From Sporichthya polymorpha DSM 43042 (lineage in GTDB: Bacteria > Actinomycetota > Actinomycetes > Sporichthyales > Sporichthyaceae), in assembly GCF_000384115.1 (NCBI RefSeq), contig NZ_KB913029.1, positions 3,757,057 through 3,821,056 of the forward strand: DNA of 64,000 bases, read 5' to 3'. The notes beneath the pieces were generated by a model. It had not been told where the DNA came from. It saw nothing but the letters and a program-made list of their open reading frames with translations, and did not search any database. Shown here one piece after another: positions 1-8,984 of this stretch (its first letter is position 1; each line of letters begins with the position of its first letter). Both the position numbers and the translations under genes were made by a program.

Positions 1-117
1 GAGCCCGTCCTCGCCGCACGCGGTCGTCAGCGCGAGCGCAGCGGTCAGCAGCGCCGCGGTGCCCGCGGAGCGGGTTCGGGACGGCGCCGGCCGCGTCAGA
101 GATTGACGACGGGGCAC
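1..117 (-). CDS. Lipoprotein N-terminus (partial), DUF3515-like by position
   Basis: The reverse strand reads from a GTG at 117-115 to the window edge and gives 39 residues: a basic start, a hydrophobic Ala/Leu stretch and a lipobox-like L-T-T-A-C near residue 34, followed by acidic and Gly residues. This is the form of a secreted lipoprotein anchored outside the membrane. It overlaps the 3' end of the upstream Lrp-type gene by 22 bases, so the two are probably co-transcribed. In Streptomyces a DUF3515 membrane or lipoprotein gene lies beside thiL; assigning that family here rests on position only. No clear Shine-Dalgarno sequence is visible, so the start is uncertain. Confidence 0.5.
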   Translation of the reverse strand, partial: MPRRQSLTRPAPSRTRSAGTAALLTAALALTTACGEDGL

Positions 118-329
118 GTGAGCGTGCGGGTGATGCCGGACACCGACTGCACCTTGGCGACGACGAGCTTGCCGAGCTCGTCGACCGACGACGCCTCGGC
201 GCGGACGATCACGTCGTAGGGTCCGGTGACGTCCTCGGACGAGGTGACGCCGGCAATGCCGGAGATCTGTTGCGCCACCACGGCGGCCTTGCCCACCTCG
301 GTCTGGATGAGGATGTAGGCGTGAATCAT
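96..329 (-). CDS. Stand-alone Lrp/AsnC ligand-binding (RAM) domain protein
   Basis: The 77-residue product begins MIHAYILIQTEVGKA and fits the alpha/beta RAM fold that forms the C-terminal effector-binding half of Lrp/AsnC regulators. There is no helix-turn-helix, so it should not bind DNA itself. Such mini-Lrp proteins are known to assemble into oligomers and bind amino acids. The motif G-P-Y-D near residue 47 and the final CPVVNL are usual for actinobacterial members. A strong GGAGG lies just upstream of the ATG at 329. It is divergent from thiL, with the two starts about 38 bases apart, so the short gap carries both translation signals. Confidence 0.85.
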   Translation of the reverse strand: MIHAYILIQTEVGKAAVVAQQISGIAGVTSSEDVTGPYDVIVRAEASSVDELGKLVVAKVQSVSGITRTLTCPVVNL

Positions 330-367
330 GGTCGACCTCCGTGCGGGGTGGCGGGGGCTGTGCCGTG

Positions 368-1338
368 ATGGCGAACTTATCGGAAGGACCAGGCTTGGGC
401 ACGCCGTCGGTGGGCGACCTCGGGGAGTTCGGACTCATCGCCGCCCTCATTGCACGCCTGCCGCAGGGATCGGGTGTGCTCTTCGGACCGGGTGACGACG
501 CGGCGGTCGTCGCGGCGCCCGACGGTCGCGTCGTCGCGACCACCGATCTGCTCGTGGCCGGCCGTCACTTCCGTCGCGACTGGTCGGCACCGCACGACGT
601 CGGCCGCAAGGCGGCCGCGGCCAACCTCGCCGACGTCGCGGCGATGGGCGCGGTGCCGACGGCCTTGCTCGTCGGGTTCGCGGCGCCTGCCGACCTCCCC
701 GCGGCCTGGGCCGAGGAGTTCGCTGCGGGCCTCGCGGCGGAGTGCGCGACCGTCGGGGCCTCGGTCGTCGGCGGCGACGTCGTGCGCGCCGAGCAATTGC
801 TGGTGGCGATCACGGCCCTCGGCGACCTCGGCGGTGTCCCCGCGGTGACGCGTGACGGCGCGCGGGACGGCGACGTCGTCGCGGTGTGCGGGACGCTCGG
901 CGCCTCGGCGGCGGGCCTCGCGGTCCTCTCCGCGGGCGTGAGGGGTCATCAGAGTCTTGTGCAGGCCCACCGGGCGCCCACCCCGCCGTACGCCGCCGGG
1001 CCCGCCGCGGCGCGACTCGGGGCGCACGCCCTCATCGACGTCAGCGACGGACTGCTCGCCGACCTCGGTCACGTCGCCGAGCGCAGCGGCGTCGCCGTCG
1101 ACCTCGACCTGAGCGCCTTCGTACCCTCGGAGGAGCTGCGGGCCGCCGCCGACGAGCTCGGCGCGTCCGCGACGCAGTGGATGCTGACCGGGGGAGAGGA
1201 CCACGCCTTGGCCGGATGCTTCGCACCCGACGTCGACCTGCCCGACGGGTGGGTGCGCGTCGGTCGCGTCCACGCCGGGACCGGCGTCACCGTCGACGGC
1301 TCCGCGCCGACCGGCGTCGCGGGTTGGGACCACTTCCG

Positions 1339-1342
<4 letters not shown>
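368..1342 (+). CDS. thiL: Thiamine-monophosphate kinase
   Basis: ThiL phosphorylates thiamine monophosphate to thiamine pyrophosphate, the last step of cofactor synthesis in the cytoplasm. The 324-aa product has the family motifs in order: GPGDDAAVV at residues 40-48 (metal and ATP binding), [11 protein letters not shown] near 58, the [10 protein letters not shown] helix near 85, VVGGDVVR near 135, [12 protein letters not shown] near 225 and TGGEDH near 275. The ATG at 368 is preferred because GGCGGGGGC at 350-358 is well spaced; a GTG at 365 is also in frame. The stop overlaps the GTG of thiD, so the two thiamine genes are translationally coupled. Confidence 0.95.
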
Positions 1343-2148
<806 letters not shown>

Positions 2149-2191
2149 CGCTGCCGTCTGCGGGGCTGCGGTCGGGGCCGCCGGCGGGCTT

Positions 2192-2263
2192 GCCTGCGCC
2201 GAGTGCGCAGTTGAGCCCCGGTTCGGCCGCGCCGGGCGGTGCTGATCTGCGCACTCGGGTGAG
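2192..2263. repeat. 56-bp inverted-repeat element, copy 1 (72 bp with identical flanks)
   Basis: The core 2201-2256 begins GAGTGCGCAG and ends with the exact reverse complement CTGCGCACTC. The arms remain partly complementary inward (TTGAGCCCCGG against the complement of GGTGCTGATC). The 72-bp unit recurs identically at 2609-2680 and, inverted and diverged, at 10904-10959. It lies in non-coding DNA and has no coding capacity. Confidence 0.85.
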
Positions 2264-2300
2264 GTGGGCACGGGGCTCGCCTGTGCCGCGCTGCCTGTGA

Positions 2301-2416
2301 TGGAGATGTCATCTTCAGTGCGGGGCGTGGAATGCGGTGGAGATGACATCTCCAGTGCAGGCCGGTGGAGATGACATCTCCAGTGCAGCCCGGTGGAGAT
2401 GGCATCTCCAGTGCAG
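2301..2416. repeat. Array of four palindromes, core GGAGATGNCATCTCC
   Basis: Four units carry the dyad GGAGATG-N-CATCTCC followed by AGTGC: 2301-2320 (imperfect, centre T), 2338-2360 (centre A), 2366-2388 (centre A) and 2394-2416 (centre G). The last three are spaced exactly 28 bp apart and the first 37 bp before the second. The central base changes while the 7-bp arms are kept, which suggests that symmetry is under selection, as in dimer-binding sites or a repeated hairpin. Confidence 0.8.
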
Positions 2417-2608
2417 GGGCGTTGCGGGTGACGGGGCGGCTGCGGTCGGGGTGTCCTCCGTCGCTGCCTCCCGGACGCGCGGGAGTCGGGGGTGGGTGGC
2501 TGCGGCGGTGCGGCCGCGCGTCCTGCTCGCGCGTCCTTCGGCCGCGCGGGTCGGCTTGACGCTCCTTGAGGACACCCCGACCTCCGCCGCCGGGCCCCGG
2601 GCGAGCTC

Positions 2609-2680
2609 GCCTGCGCCGAGTGCGCAGTTGAGCCCCGGTTCGGCCGCGCCGGGCGGTGCTGATCTGCGCACTCGGGTGAG
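2609..2680. repeat. 56-bp inverted-repeat element, copy 2
   Basis: The core lies at 2618-2673 with the same ends GAGTGCGCAG and CTGCGCACTC. By eye it is identical to copy 1 over 72 bp and in the same orientation. The perfect identity within one intergenic region suggests recent duplication or gene conversion. Confidence 0.85.
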
Positions 2681-2700
2681 TTGGTTCTCCCGCGCGGCCG

Positions 2701-2748
2701 AGTGGGGGTGACACCCTTTTTGGCGCCACAAAGGGTGTCACCCCCACT
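2701..2748. terminator. Perfect 19-bp-arm stem-loop, bidirectional terminator
   Basis: The arms AGTGGGGGTGACACCCTTT (2701-2719) and AAAGGGTGTCACCCCCACT (2730-2748) are exact reverse complements around a 10-base loop that itself contains TGGCGCCA. The A/T runs face the loop rather than the outside, unlike a classical terminator, but its place between convergent thiD and rpmB and its shared core with the hairpins at 45167 and 51456 support a role in ending transcription. Confidence 0.65.
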
Positions 2749-2784
2749 GGTGCTGGTGGGGCGGCTGCGGTCAGGGCCGGACGA

Positions 2785-2816
2785 ACGAAAACCGCCCGGC
2801 GGGAGCGCCGGGCGGT
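2785..2816 (-). terminator. Rho-independent terminator of rpmB
   Basis: On the reverse strand the arms ACCGCCCGGC and GCCGGGCGGT (2791-2800 and 2807-2816, loop of 6) are followed by TTTTCGTTCGT. This is a standard intrinsic terminator about 20 bases after the rpmB stop. Confidence 0.8.
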
Positions 2817-2838
2817 CTCGGGAAGTGCGGGGTCGCGC

Positions 2839-3024
2839 TTAGCGGACGACCTTGCCGGCCTTGATGCAGGACGTGCAGGCGTTGATCCGCTTGCGGGTGT
2901 TGCCGATCATGGCGCGGACCGGCTGGATGTTCGGGTTCCAGCGGCGCGAGGTGCGGCGGTGCGAGTGGGAGATGCTGTTCCCGAAGCCCGGGCCCTTGCC
3001 GCAGACGTCACAGTTGGCAGCCAC
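2839..3024 (-). CDS. rpmB: 50S ribosomal protein L28
   Basis: L28 is a small basic protein of the large ribosomal subunit. The 61-aa product contains [28 protein letters not shown] and [10 protein letters not shown]; the two C-x2-C pairs show it is the zinc-binding form. The GTG at 3024 is preferred over the ATG at 3030 because AGGAG lies 8 bases before the GTG but touches the ATG. It is divergent from recG and followed by an intrinsic terminator. In many actinomycetes rpmB stands alone next to thiD or recG, as here. Confidence 0.95.
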   Translation of the reverse strand: MAANCDVCGKGPGFGNSISHSHRRTSRRWNPNIQPVRAMIGNTRKRINACTSCIKAGKVVR

Positions 3025-3190
3025 GGTCATGCTCCTGACAGCTGGTGCGGACGATCGAAGTCGGGCCCGGAGACCCGGACCGAGGAGACAGGGTAGTCGA
3101 GCGCCCGCGGGCGACGCCAATCGGCCCGTTCGCGCGTACCGCCCGGGCGTCGTGGGGGCGTCGTCGGAGGGCCGCACTACGGTTTGGGCC

Positions 3191-5476
3191 GTGGCGCTGA
3201 ACGCACACTCCCCGCTCTCGGAGTCCCTGCACCGGGTGGTGGCCGACGGCACGGCGAAGAAGCTGGCCAAACACCTCGACCTCCACACGGTCGGGGACCT
3301 GCTGCGGCACTACCCCCGCCGGTACGAGAAGCGGGGTGAGCTGACGCGGCTGCGGGACCTCGACGAGGGCGCGAACGTCACCGTCCAGGCTGAGGTGAAG
3401 GCCGCGTCGACGCGGCGGATGAAGAACCGGCCCGGGGTCATCCGGGAGGTCACGGTCACCGACGGGCGGGACGACCTCAAGCTCACGTTCTTCGGCAAGG
3501 GCTCCTGGACGACCGGCGACAAGCTCCTCCCGGGCATGCGCGGGCTCTTCTCCGGGACTGTCAGCACGTTCCAGCGCAAGCGCCAGCTCACGCAGCCCGC
3601 CTACGTCCTGCTCGACGCCGACCCCGACGACGAGGACGCGGCCTCGGCGTTCACCGACGAGCTGATCCCGATGTACCCGGCGACCGGCGCGGTGCCGAGC
3701 TGGCAGATCGTGAAGGTGGTCCACGCTGCCCTGAAGGCGCTCGACGACCTGCCCGGACCGGTGCCTGACCCGCTCCCGGAGTGCGTGCGCACGCTGAACC
3801 GCCTGCTGCCGCTGGGGGAGGCGCTGCGCCTGATTCACCGGCCGCGCAGCTACGAGCAGGTGCAGCTCGCCCGCACCCGGCTCACGTGGGACGAGGCCTT
3901 CGTCCTGCAGATCGCGCTCGCGCGGCGCCGGGCCGCCGCCAAGGCGCTGCCCGCGGTGCGCCGGGTCGCGCGCTCCGGCGGCCTCCTGGCCGAGTTCGAC
4001 GCGGCGCTGCCGTTCACCCTGACCGCCGGGCAGCGCGAGATCGGCAACGAGATCTTCATGGACCTCGCCCGCGAGCACCCGATGCACCGCCTGCTCCAGG
4101 GCGAGGTCGGCTCCGGCAAGACGCTCGTGGCGCTGCGGGCCATGCTCGCGGTCGTCGACGCCGGCGGCCAGGCGGCGCTGCTCGCCCCGACCGAGGTCCT
4201 CGCCCAGCAGCACCACCGCTCGCTGACCGCGATGCTCGGCCCCCTCGCCGAGGCCGGCCAGCTCGGCGGCGCCGACCAAGGCACGCAGATCGCCCTGCTC
4301 ACCGGCTCGATGTCCGCGGCGGCGCGCAAACGTGCGCTGCTCGACGCCGCCTCCGGCACCGCCGGGATCGTCGTCGGCACGCACGCCCTGCTGGAGGACA
4401 AGGTCGACTTCTTCGACCTCGGGCTGGTCGTCGTCGACGAGCAGCACCGCTTCGGCGTCGAGCAGCGCGATGCCCTCCGTGCGAAGGGCGCGACGCCGCC
4501 GCACGTGCTCGTCATGACCGCGACCCCCATCCCGCGCACCGTGGCGATGACGGTGTTCGGGGACCTCGACGTCTCCACGCTGTCCGAGCTCCCGGCCGGC
4601 CGCTCGCCGATCACGACGCACCTGGTGCCGGCGGACAACGAGAAGTATCTCAAGCGCACCTGGGCGCGGATTCAGGAGGAGGTCGCGAACGGCCATCAGG
4701 CCTACGTCGTGTGCCCCCGGATCGGGGGCGACGACCCCGACGAGGCCGCGGACCTCGGCCTGGTCGCACCCCGGCCGAGTGCATCGGGGGCGAAGCCGGA
4801 CGACGCCGAGGACCTGGACCTCGACGACCCGCCCCCGCCTTCGGAGGGGAACGGGGACCGCCGCCCGTCCGCGGCGGTCGCGCTGGTCACCCCGCTGCTC
4901 GCGGAGGGGCCGCTGGCCGGGTTGAAGGTCGCGCAGCTGCACGGCCGGATGCCGCCGGACGAGAAGGACGCGGTGATGTCGGCCTTCGCGAAGGGCGACC
5001 TCGACGTCCTCGTCGCGACCACCGTCATCGAGGTCGGCGTCGACGTCCCGAACGCGACGGTGATGGCCGTCCTCGACGCCGACCGCTTCGGGATCTCCCA
5101 GCTGCACCAGCTCCGCGGCCGGGTGGGCCGGGGGAGCGCGCCCGGTCTGTGCCTGCTCGTCACCTTCGCGCCGGAGGGCAGCCCGGCCCGGGAGCGCCTG
5201 ACCGCGGTCGCCTCGACCAACGACGGCTTCGAGCTCTCCCAGCTCGACCTCGAGGCCCGCCGGGAGGGTGACGTCCTGGGCACGTCCCAGTCCGGCAAGC
5301 GTTCCAGCCTGCGGATGCTGCGGGTCGTGAAGGACGCCGACGTCATCGCCGACGCTCGTCTCGCGGCGACCGCGGTGATCGACGAGGACCCCGAGCTGAC
5401 CCGCCACCCCGCCCTGGCGTCGGCGCTGGCCGACTTCCTCGACGACGAGCGCGCCGGGTACCTGGAGAAGGCGTGA
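3191..5476 (+). CDS. recG: ATP-dependent DNA helicase RecG
   Basis: RecG remodels stalled replication forks and Holliday junctions. The 761-aa product has an N-terminal wedge/OB domain (about residues 55-170), then superfamily 2 helicase motifs: GEVGSGKT near 303-310, DEQHRFG near 416, TATPIPRT near 443, a second RecA-like domain with [14 protein letters not shown] near 616 and QLRGRVGRG near 645. An acidic, proline-rich insert of roughly 45 residues (about 510-560) interrupts the second helicase domain and looks disordered. The GTG at 3191 is chosen because homology begins there; upstream codons are the rpmB promoter region. The stop overlaps the start of rsmD. Confidence 0.95.
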   Translation: MALNAHSPLSESLHRVVADGTAKKLAKHLDLHTVGDLLRHYPRRYEKRGELTRLRDLDEGANVTVQAEVKAASTRRMKNRPGVIREVTVTDGRDDLKLTFFGKGSWTTGDKLLPGMRGLFSGTVSTFQRKRQLTQPAYVLLDADPDDEDAASAFTDELIPMYPATGAVPSWQIVKVVHAALKALDDLPGPVPDPLPECVRTLNRLLPLGEALRLIHRPRSYEQVQLARTRLTWDEAFVLQIALARRRAAAKALPAVRRVARSGGLLAEFDAALPFTLTAGQREIGNEIFMDLAREHPMHRLLQGEVGSGKTLVALRAMLAVVDAGGQAALLAPTEVLAQQHHRSLTAMLGPLAEAGQLGGADQGTQIALLTGSMSAAARKRALLDAASGTAGIVVGTHALLEDKVDFFDLGLVVVDEQHRFGVEQRDALRAKGATPPHVLVMTATPIPRTVAMTVFGDLDVSTLSELPAGRSPITTHLVPADNEKYLKRTWARIQEEVANGHQAYVVCPRIGGDDPDEAADLGLVAPRPSASGAKPDDAEDLDLDDPPPPSEGNGDRRPSAAVALVTPLLAEGPLAGLKVAQLHGRMPPDEKDAVMSAFAKGDLDVLVATTVIEVGVDVPNATVMAVLDADRFGISQLHQLRGRVGRGSAPGLCLLVTFAPEGSPARERLTAVASTNDGFELSQLDLEARREGDVLGTSQSGKRSSLRMLRVVKDADVIADARLAATAVIDEDPELTRHPALASALADFLDDERAGYLEKA

Positions 5477-6066
5477 CCCGGATCGTCGGCGGCACCGCCG
5501 GCGGGCGGCGCCTGGCGGTCCCACCCGGGCGCGGGACGCGGCCGACCTCCGACCGGGCCCGGGAGGCGCTGTTCTCCGCGCTGGAGGCCCGCACCGGCGG
5601 TCTGACGGGGTGCCGCGTCCTCGACCTGTACGCCGGCAGCGGGGCGGTCGGCCTCGAGGCGCTCTCGCGGGGCGCGGCCGCCGCGGTGCTCGTCGAGTCC
5701 GACGCCGGCGCGCTGCGGGTGCTGCGGGAGAACGTCGCGGCGCTGCGCCTGCCCGGGGCGACCGTCCTCGGCCGGTCCGTCGCCGCGGTGCTCGCCGAGT
5801 CCGCCCCGGAGCCGTTCGACATCGTCTTCGCGGACCCGCCCTACGTGCTGCCGGGCCCGGACCTGGCGGCGCTGCTGGCCGGCGCGATCGAGCGCGGCTG
5901 GGTCGGCGAGGACGCCGTCGTCGTCGTCGAACGGGCGACCCGGGACCCCGCGTGGGAGTGGCCGACGGGCATCGAACCGGACCGCGATCGGAAGTACGGC
6001 GAGGCCACGCTCTGGTACGGCCGAGCGACCCCGATTCGGCGGTCAGGCCAACGGGGGGCAGACTGA
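5473..6066 (+). CDS. rsmD: 16S rRNA (guanine966-N2)-methyltransferase
   Basis: RsmD methylates G966 of 16S rRNA during 30S assembly using S-adenosylmethionine. The 197-aa product opens with [18 protein letters not shown], then the SAM-binding motif LDLYAGSGAVGLEALSRGA near residue 50 and the catalytic DPPY near 120. The sequence RPTSDRAREALFSAL near 24-38 is typical of the family. The GTG start overlaps the recG stop by four bases (GTGA), so it is translationally coupled. Four bases separate its stop from coaD, an rsmD-coaD order found widely in bacteria. Confidence 0.95.
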   Translation: MTRIVGGTAGGRRLAVPPGRGTRPTSDRAREALFSALEARTGGLTGCRVLDLYAGSGAVGLEALSRGAAAAVLVESDAGALRVLRENVAALRLPGATVLGRSVAAVLAESAPEPFDIVFADPPYVLPGPDLAALLAGAIERGWVGEDAVVVVERATRDPAWEWPTGIEPDRDRKYGEATLWYGRATPIRRSGQRGAD

Positions 6067-6070
6067 GGGC

Positions 6071-6568
6071 GTGCGCAGCTGCATCTGCCCGGGTTCCTTC
6101 GACCCGGTGACCAACGGCCACCTCGACGTCATCACGCGAGCGGCCAAGCTCGCCGACGAGGTCGTCGTCGGCGTCCTCGTCAACCGCAACAAGCAGGGCC
6201 TCTTCACGCTCGAGGAGCGGATGGAGCTGCTGCGTCTGGCGCTCAAGGACTACCCGAACGTCCGGATCGACAGTTTCGACGGCCTCCTCGTCGACTACTG
6301 CAAGAACCACAACATCCCGGCGATCGTGAAGGGCCTGCGCGTGGTCGGCGACTTCGACTACGAGATCCAGATGGCGCAGATGAACCACTCGCTCACCGAC
6401 GTCGAGACGCTCCTGGTGGCGACCAACCCGTCGTTCAGCTTCCTGTCCTCCTCGCTGGTCAAGGAGGTCGCGAACAACGGCGCCGACATCACCGGGTTCG
6501 TCCCGGACGTGGTCGTCGACCCGCTCCTGCAGCGCCTGGCCGAGCGCCGGGCGGAGCAGGGTCGCTAG
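6071..6568 (+). CDS. coaD: Phosphopantetheine adenylyltransferase
   Basis: CoaD transfers AMP from ATP to 4'-phosphopantetheine, the penultimate step to coenzyme A. The 165-aa length is standard. The nucleotidyltransferase motif PGSFDPVTNGHLDVI lies at residues 7-21, with TNGH at 14-17. The later motifs KGLRVVGDFDYEIQMAQMN near 88 and SSSLVKEVANNG near 131 complete the active site. It starts with GTG right after rsmD and precedes a DivIVA-like gene, as in mycobacteria and streptomycetes. Confidence 0.96.
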   Translation: MRSCICPGSFDPVTNGHLDVITRAAKLADEVVVGVLVNRNKQGLFTLEERMELLRLALKDYPNVRIDSFDGLLVDYCKNHNIPAIVKGLRVVGDFDYEIQMAQMNHSLTDVETLLVATNPSFSFLSSSLVKEVANNGADITGFVPDVVVDPLLQRLAERRAEQGR

Positions 6569-6582
6569 GGGACCGGAGCGCC

Positions 6583-7251
6583 ATGGCCTCGCGGGGCAAA
6601 CCGGTCGACGTGCACGCCAAGCTCGCCGAGCTTCAGACGCTGGTGGCGGACGCGCGTGCCATGCCCCTGTCCGCATCGTGCCTGGTCAACCGGGCGGACG
6701 TGCTCGCGCGGATCGCCGAGATCGAGGGCGCCCTGCCGCGGCAGCTCTCGGAGGCCGAGAGCGTCCTCGCGGACGTCGACGCCGTGATCGCCGAGGCCCA
6801 GGAGCAGGCCGTCGCGGTGCTGGCCGAGGCCGCCGTCGAACGTGACCGGCGGCTGGAGCTGACCCCCGAGGGTTCCGAGGCCGTCGCCTGGGCCGCCCAG
6901 GTGCGCGCCGAGGCCGAGGCCGACGCCACCGCCCGGATCACCGAGGCCGACGAGTACGTCGACTCCCGCCTCGCCCACTTCGAGGTGATCCTGGAGAAGA
7001 CCCTCGAGCTGGCCCGGCGGGCCCCCGAGGACGCCGTCGCGGACCCGGTCGCCCACCTCACCGAGCTCACCGCGTCGTTGGACCGCACGCTGACGGCCGT
7101 GCGCCGCGGCCGGGACCGCCTGGCCGGCAAGCACCACATGGAGGAACTCGGCGAGCACCTGCGGGCCCTCGAAGACGATCCGACCGCCGATCCGACCGCC
7201 GACCCGTTCGCCGACCCGGACCCCCTGACCGAGCCGCTCCCGGAACGCTGA
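6583..7251 (+). CDS. DivIVA-like coiled-coil protein, SepIVA-type by position
   Basis: The 222-aa product is rich in Ala, Glu and Arg, with heptad-like helices through residues 50-190 and almost no predicted sheet. It begins VDVHAKLAELQTLVADARAMP, a segment conserved in actinobacterial relatives. It lies between coaD and the DUF177 gene, exactly where mycobacteria encode SepIVA, a coiled-coil septum and polar growth factor. The septal role is inferred from that synteny. The C-terminus holds short acidic repeats of A-D-P-T and A-D-P-F type (about 200-215) that look disordered. No transmembrane segment is visible. Confidence 0.75.
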   Translation: MASRGKPVDVHAKLAELQTLVADARAMPLSASCLVNRADVLARIAEIEGALPRQLSEAESVLADVDAVIAEAQEQAVAVLAEAAVERDRRLELTPEGSEAVAWAAQVRAEAEADATARITEADEYVDSRLAHFEVILEKTLELARRAPEDAVADPVAHLTELTASLDRTLTAVRRGRDRLAGKHHMEELGEHLRALEDDPTADPTADPFADPDPLTEPLPER

Positions 7252-7287
7252 CCCGGAGGCGATGGGCCCGTCCGGCCCGGTGGCGGT

Positions 7288-7317
7288 TTGGGGTCACACC
7301 CTGTGCTCGGGTAACCT
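7288..7317 (+). promoter_or_regulatory. Possible sigma-70-type promoter for the DUF177-rpmF genes
   Basis: TTGGGG at 7288-7293 and TAACCT at 7312-7317 are separated by 18 bases and lie about 30 bases before the DUF177 ATG. The -35 half is weak, so this is tentative. Confidence 0.35.
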
Positions 7318-7347
7318 TCCGGACGGTCTTGACGACCACGATGCGCC

Positions 7348-7935
7348 ATGCCCGAAGAGAATCAGAAGACTGAGCTGAAGAATCAGCACCTCGACCCGCA
7401 CGATCCGTTCGTGCTCGACGCCCACCGGCTCGCCCGGCGGCCGGGGTCGATGCTCAAGGTCGTCCGAACTGTTCCGGCACCGGCGGATCTCGGTCTAGAG
7501 GTCATCGGCGTGCCCGAGGGTGCCGACGTCGAGCTGAACCTGAAGCTCGAAGCGGTGGTCGAGGGCGTGCTCGTGTCGGGAACGGCACGGGCGCCGCTGG
7601 CGGGTGAATGCGTGCGCTGCCTGGACCCCCTCACCGACGAGGTGGAGGTGGACTTCGCGGAGCTGTTCGTGGCACCCGGCAGTGCTCAGGAGACTGACGG
7701 CGATGACGAGACCCGCTGGCTGCAGGACGATCTGATCGACCTGGAGCCGGTGGTACGGGACGCGGTGGTGCTCACGCTGCCGCTCCAGCCGTTGTGCGAG
7801 GAGGACTGCCCCGGCTTGTGCGCCCAGTGCGGCGCCGTGCTGCGGGACGACCCCGATCACGACCACAGCGAGGTCGACCCCCGGTGGGCAGCGCTGGAAG
7901 GGCTCGTCAGCAAGGACGAGCAGCCGGGCGACTGA
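7348..7935 (+). CDS. yceD: DUF177 (YceD) family protein
   Basis: The 195-aa protein has the DUF177 pattern: a central [18 protein letters not shown] segment near residue 80-97 with a C-x2-C pair, and a C-terminal [16 protein letters not shown] near 150-165 with four cysteines that may bind metal. The family is encoded next to rpmF in most bacteria, and plant and bacterial members are linked to 23S rRNA and large-subunit biogenesis. Here rpmF follows after 76 bases. The exact molecular activity is not established. A candidate promoter lies just upstream, which would separate it from the coaD transcript. Confidence 0.88.
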   Translation: MPEENQKTELKNQHLDPHDPFVLDAHRLARRPGSMLKVVRTVPAPADLGLEVIGVPEGADVELNLKLEAVVEGVLVSGTARAPLAGECVRCLDPLTDEVEVDFAELFVAPGSAQETDGDDETRWLQDDLIDLEPVVRDAVVLTLPLQPLCEEDCPGLCAQCGAVLRDDPDHDHSEVDPRWAALEGLVSKDEQPGD

Positions 7936-8011
7936 CGACCGGCATGCAGGACCGAACACGCAGGACCGAAAGAGCACGGCCCGGTAAGCAGGACTGGACA
8001 GGAGCAGGACA

Positions 8012-8188
8012 GTGGCGGTTCCCAAGCGCAAGATGTCGCGCAGCAACACGCGCAGCCGGCGCGCGAACTGGAAGGCCACGGCTCCGACGCTGGTCTCCTG
8101 CGAGCGTTGCCGCGAGCCGAAGCTCCCGCACACCGCGTGCCACGCGTGTGGCACCTACAACCGCCGACAGGTCCGGTTCGCCGACTGA
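8012..8188 (+). CDS. rpmF: 50S ribosomal protein L32
   Basis: The 58-aa basic product reads [20 protein letters not shown] and contains CERC and CHAC, two C-x2-C pairs typical of the zinc form of L32. It is part of the large ribosomal subunit near the peptidyl transferase exit. The GTG at 8012 follows GGAGCAGGACA, a reasonable ribosome binding site. It lies between DUF177 and rnc, the usual actinobacterial order. The 76-base leader contains four GCAGGAC repeats (7946, 7960, 7988, 8004). Confidence 0.95.
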   Translation: MAVPKRKMSRSNTRSRRANWKATAPTLVSCERCREPKLPHTACHACGTYNRRQVRFAD

Positions 8189-8210
8189 CACCCTCAGGAG
8201 CCCCCGAGCG

Positions 8211-8963
8211 ATGAGCGCAGCCCCGGCGGTGCCGGACCCCGGTACGTCCGCGCAGGCGCTGCCGGAGCGACTCGGGGTCCCGCTCTCGGAGGGGCTCCTG
8301 ACGCGGGCGCTCACGCACCGCTCGTACGCCTACGAGAACGGCGGGCTGCCCACCAACGAGCGCCTGGAGTTCCTCGGGGACTCCGTGCTCGGCCTGGTCG
8401 TCACCGACGCGCTGTACCACCGCCACCCGGACCTGCCCGAGGGCCAGCTCGCGAAGCTGCGCGCGGCGGTGGTGAACATGCGCGCGCTCGCGGACGTCGG
8501 GCGCAGCCTGCAGCTGGGGGAGTTCCTCCGCCTGGGCCGGGGTGAGGAGGGGACCGGCGGCCGCGACAAGTCGTCGATCCTCGCGGACACCCTCGAGGCC
8601 CTGATCGGCGCCGTCTACCTGGACCGTGGCCTCGACGAGGCCTCCGAGCTCGTCCACCGGCTGTTCGACCCGCTCATCGAGACGTCCTCGCACCTCGGGG
8701 CCGGTCTCGACTGGAAGACCAGCCTCCAGGAGCTCACGGCCACCATCGGGCTGGGCGTCCCCGAGTACGTCGTCACCGAGAGCGGCCCGGACCACGAGAA
8801 GACCTTCGAGGCCACCGCCCGCGTCGGCGGGGCCGACTACGGGACCGGGTCCGGCCGCAGCAAGAAAGAGGCCGAGCAGCAGGCCGCCGAGGCCGCCTGG
8901 ACCTACCTGAGCAAGGCCTACGCCGAGCAGCTCGCCGGCGACCAGTCCGCCGCCTCCGCCTGA
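8211..8963 (+). CDS. rnc: Ribonuclease III
   Basis: RNase III cleaves double-stranded RNA in rRNA maturation and mRNA decay. The 250-aa product has the catalytic signature [14 protein letters not shown] at residues 49-62 with acidic residues E53 and D57, a second acidic helix [13 protein letters not shown] near 125, and a C-terminal double-stranded RNA-binding domain (about 165-235) ending [18 protein letters not shown]. In Streptomyces the orthologue (AbsB) influences antibiotic regulation. The ATG at 8211 is preceded by AGGAG at a spacing of about 10 bases. It is followed by mutM after 21 bases. Confidence 0.95.
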   Translation: MSAAPAVPDPGTSAQALPERLGVPLSEGLLTRALTHRSYAYENGGLPTNERLEFLGDSVLGLVVTDALYHRHPDLPEGQLAKLRAAVVNMRALADVGRSLQLGEFLRLGRGEEGTGGRDKSSILADTLEALIGAVYLDRGLDEASELVHRLFDPLIETSSHLGAGLDWKTSLQELTATIGLGVPEYVVTESGPDHEKTFEATARVGGADYGTGSGRSKKEAEQQAAEAAWTYLSKAYAEQLAGDQSAASA

Positions 8964-8984
8964 CCCGTCCGACCCTGCCCGCAC

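Larger units (their letters stand above)
2149..2838. other. 690-bp repeat-rich intergenic region between thiD and rpmB
   Basis: No open frame here has a ribosome binding site or a recognisable product. The stretch is a mosaic of palindromic DNA: two identical copies of a 56-bp inverted-repeat element, a cluster of four 15-bp palindromes, a distant inverted repeat with 15-bp arms (2444-2458 and 2568-2582), a perfect 19-bp-arm stem-loop and finally the rpmB terminator. It separates two convergent genes, so long promoter control regions are not expected. The parts are listed separately. Confidence 0.8.

Noticed and set aside
2301-2416. CRISPR array
   Set aside because: Only four units with 5-14 bases between them, a palindromic core as the repeated part, no unique spacers and no cas genes nearby.
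2852-3190. N-terminal extension of RecG back to 2852
   Set aside because: This part overlaps the whole rpmB gene on the other strand and its leader, and has no RecG similarity.
3008-6676. Very long open frame of 1222 codons on the reverse strand opposite recG, rsmD and coaD
   Set aside because: It is the GC-rich shadow of well-supported forward genes; its composition is Arg/Gly/Val-rich without any family motif or binding site.
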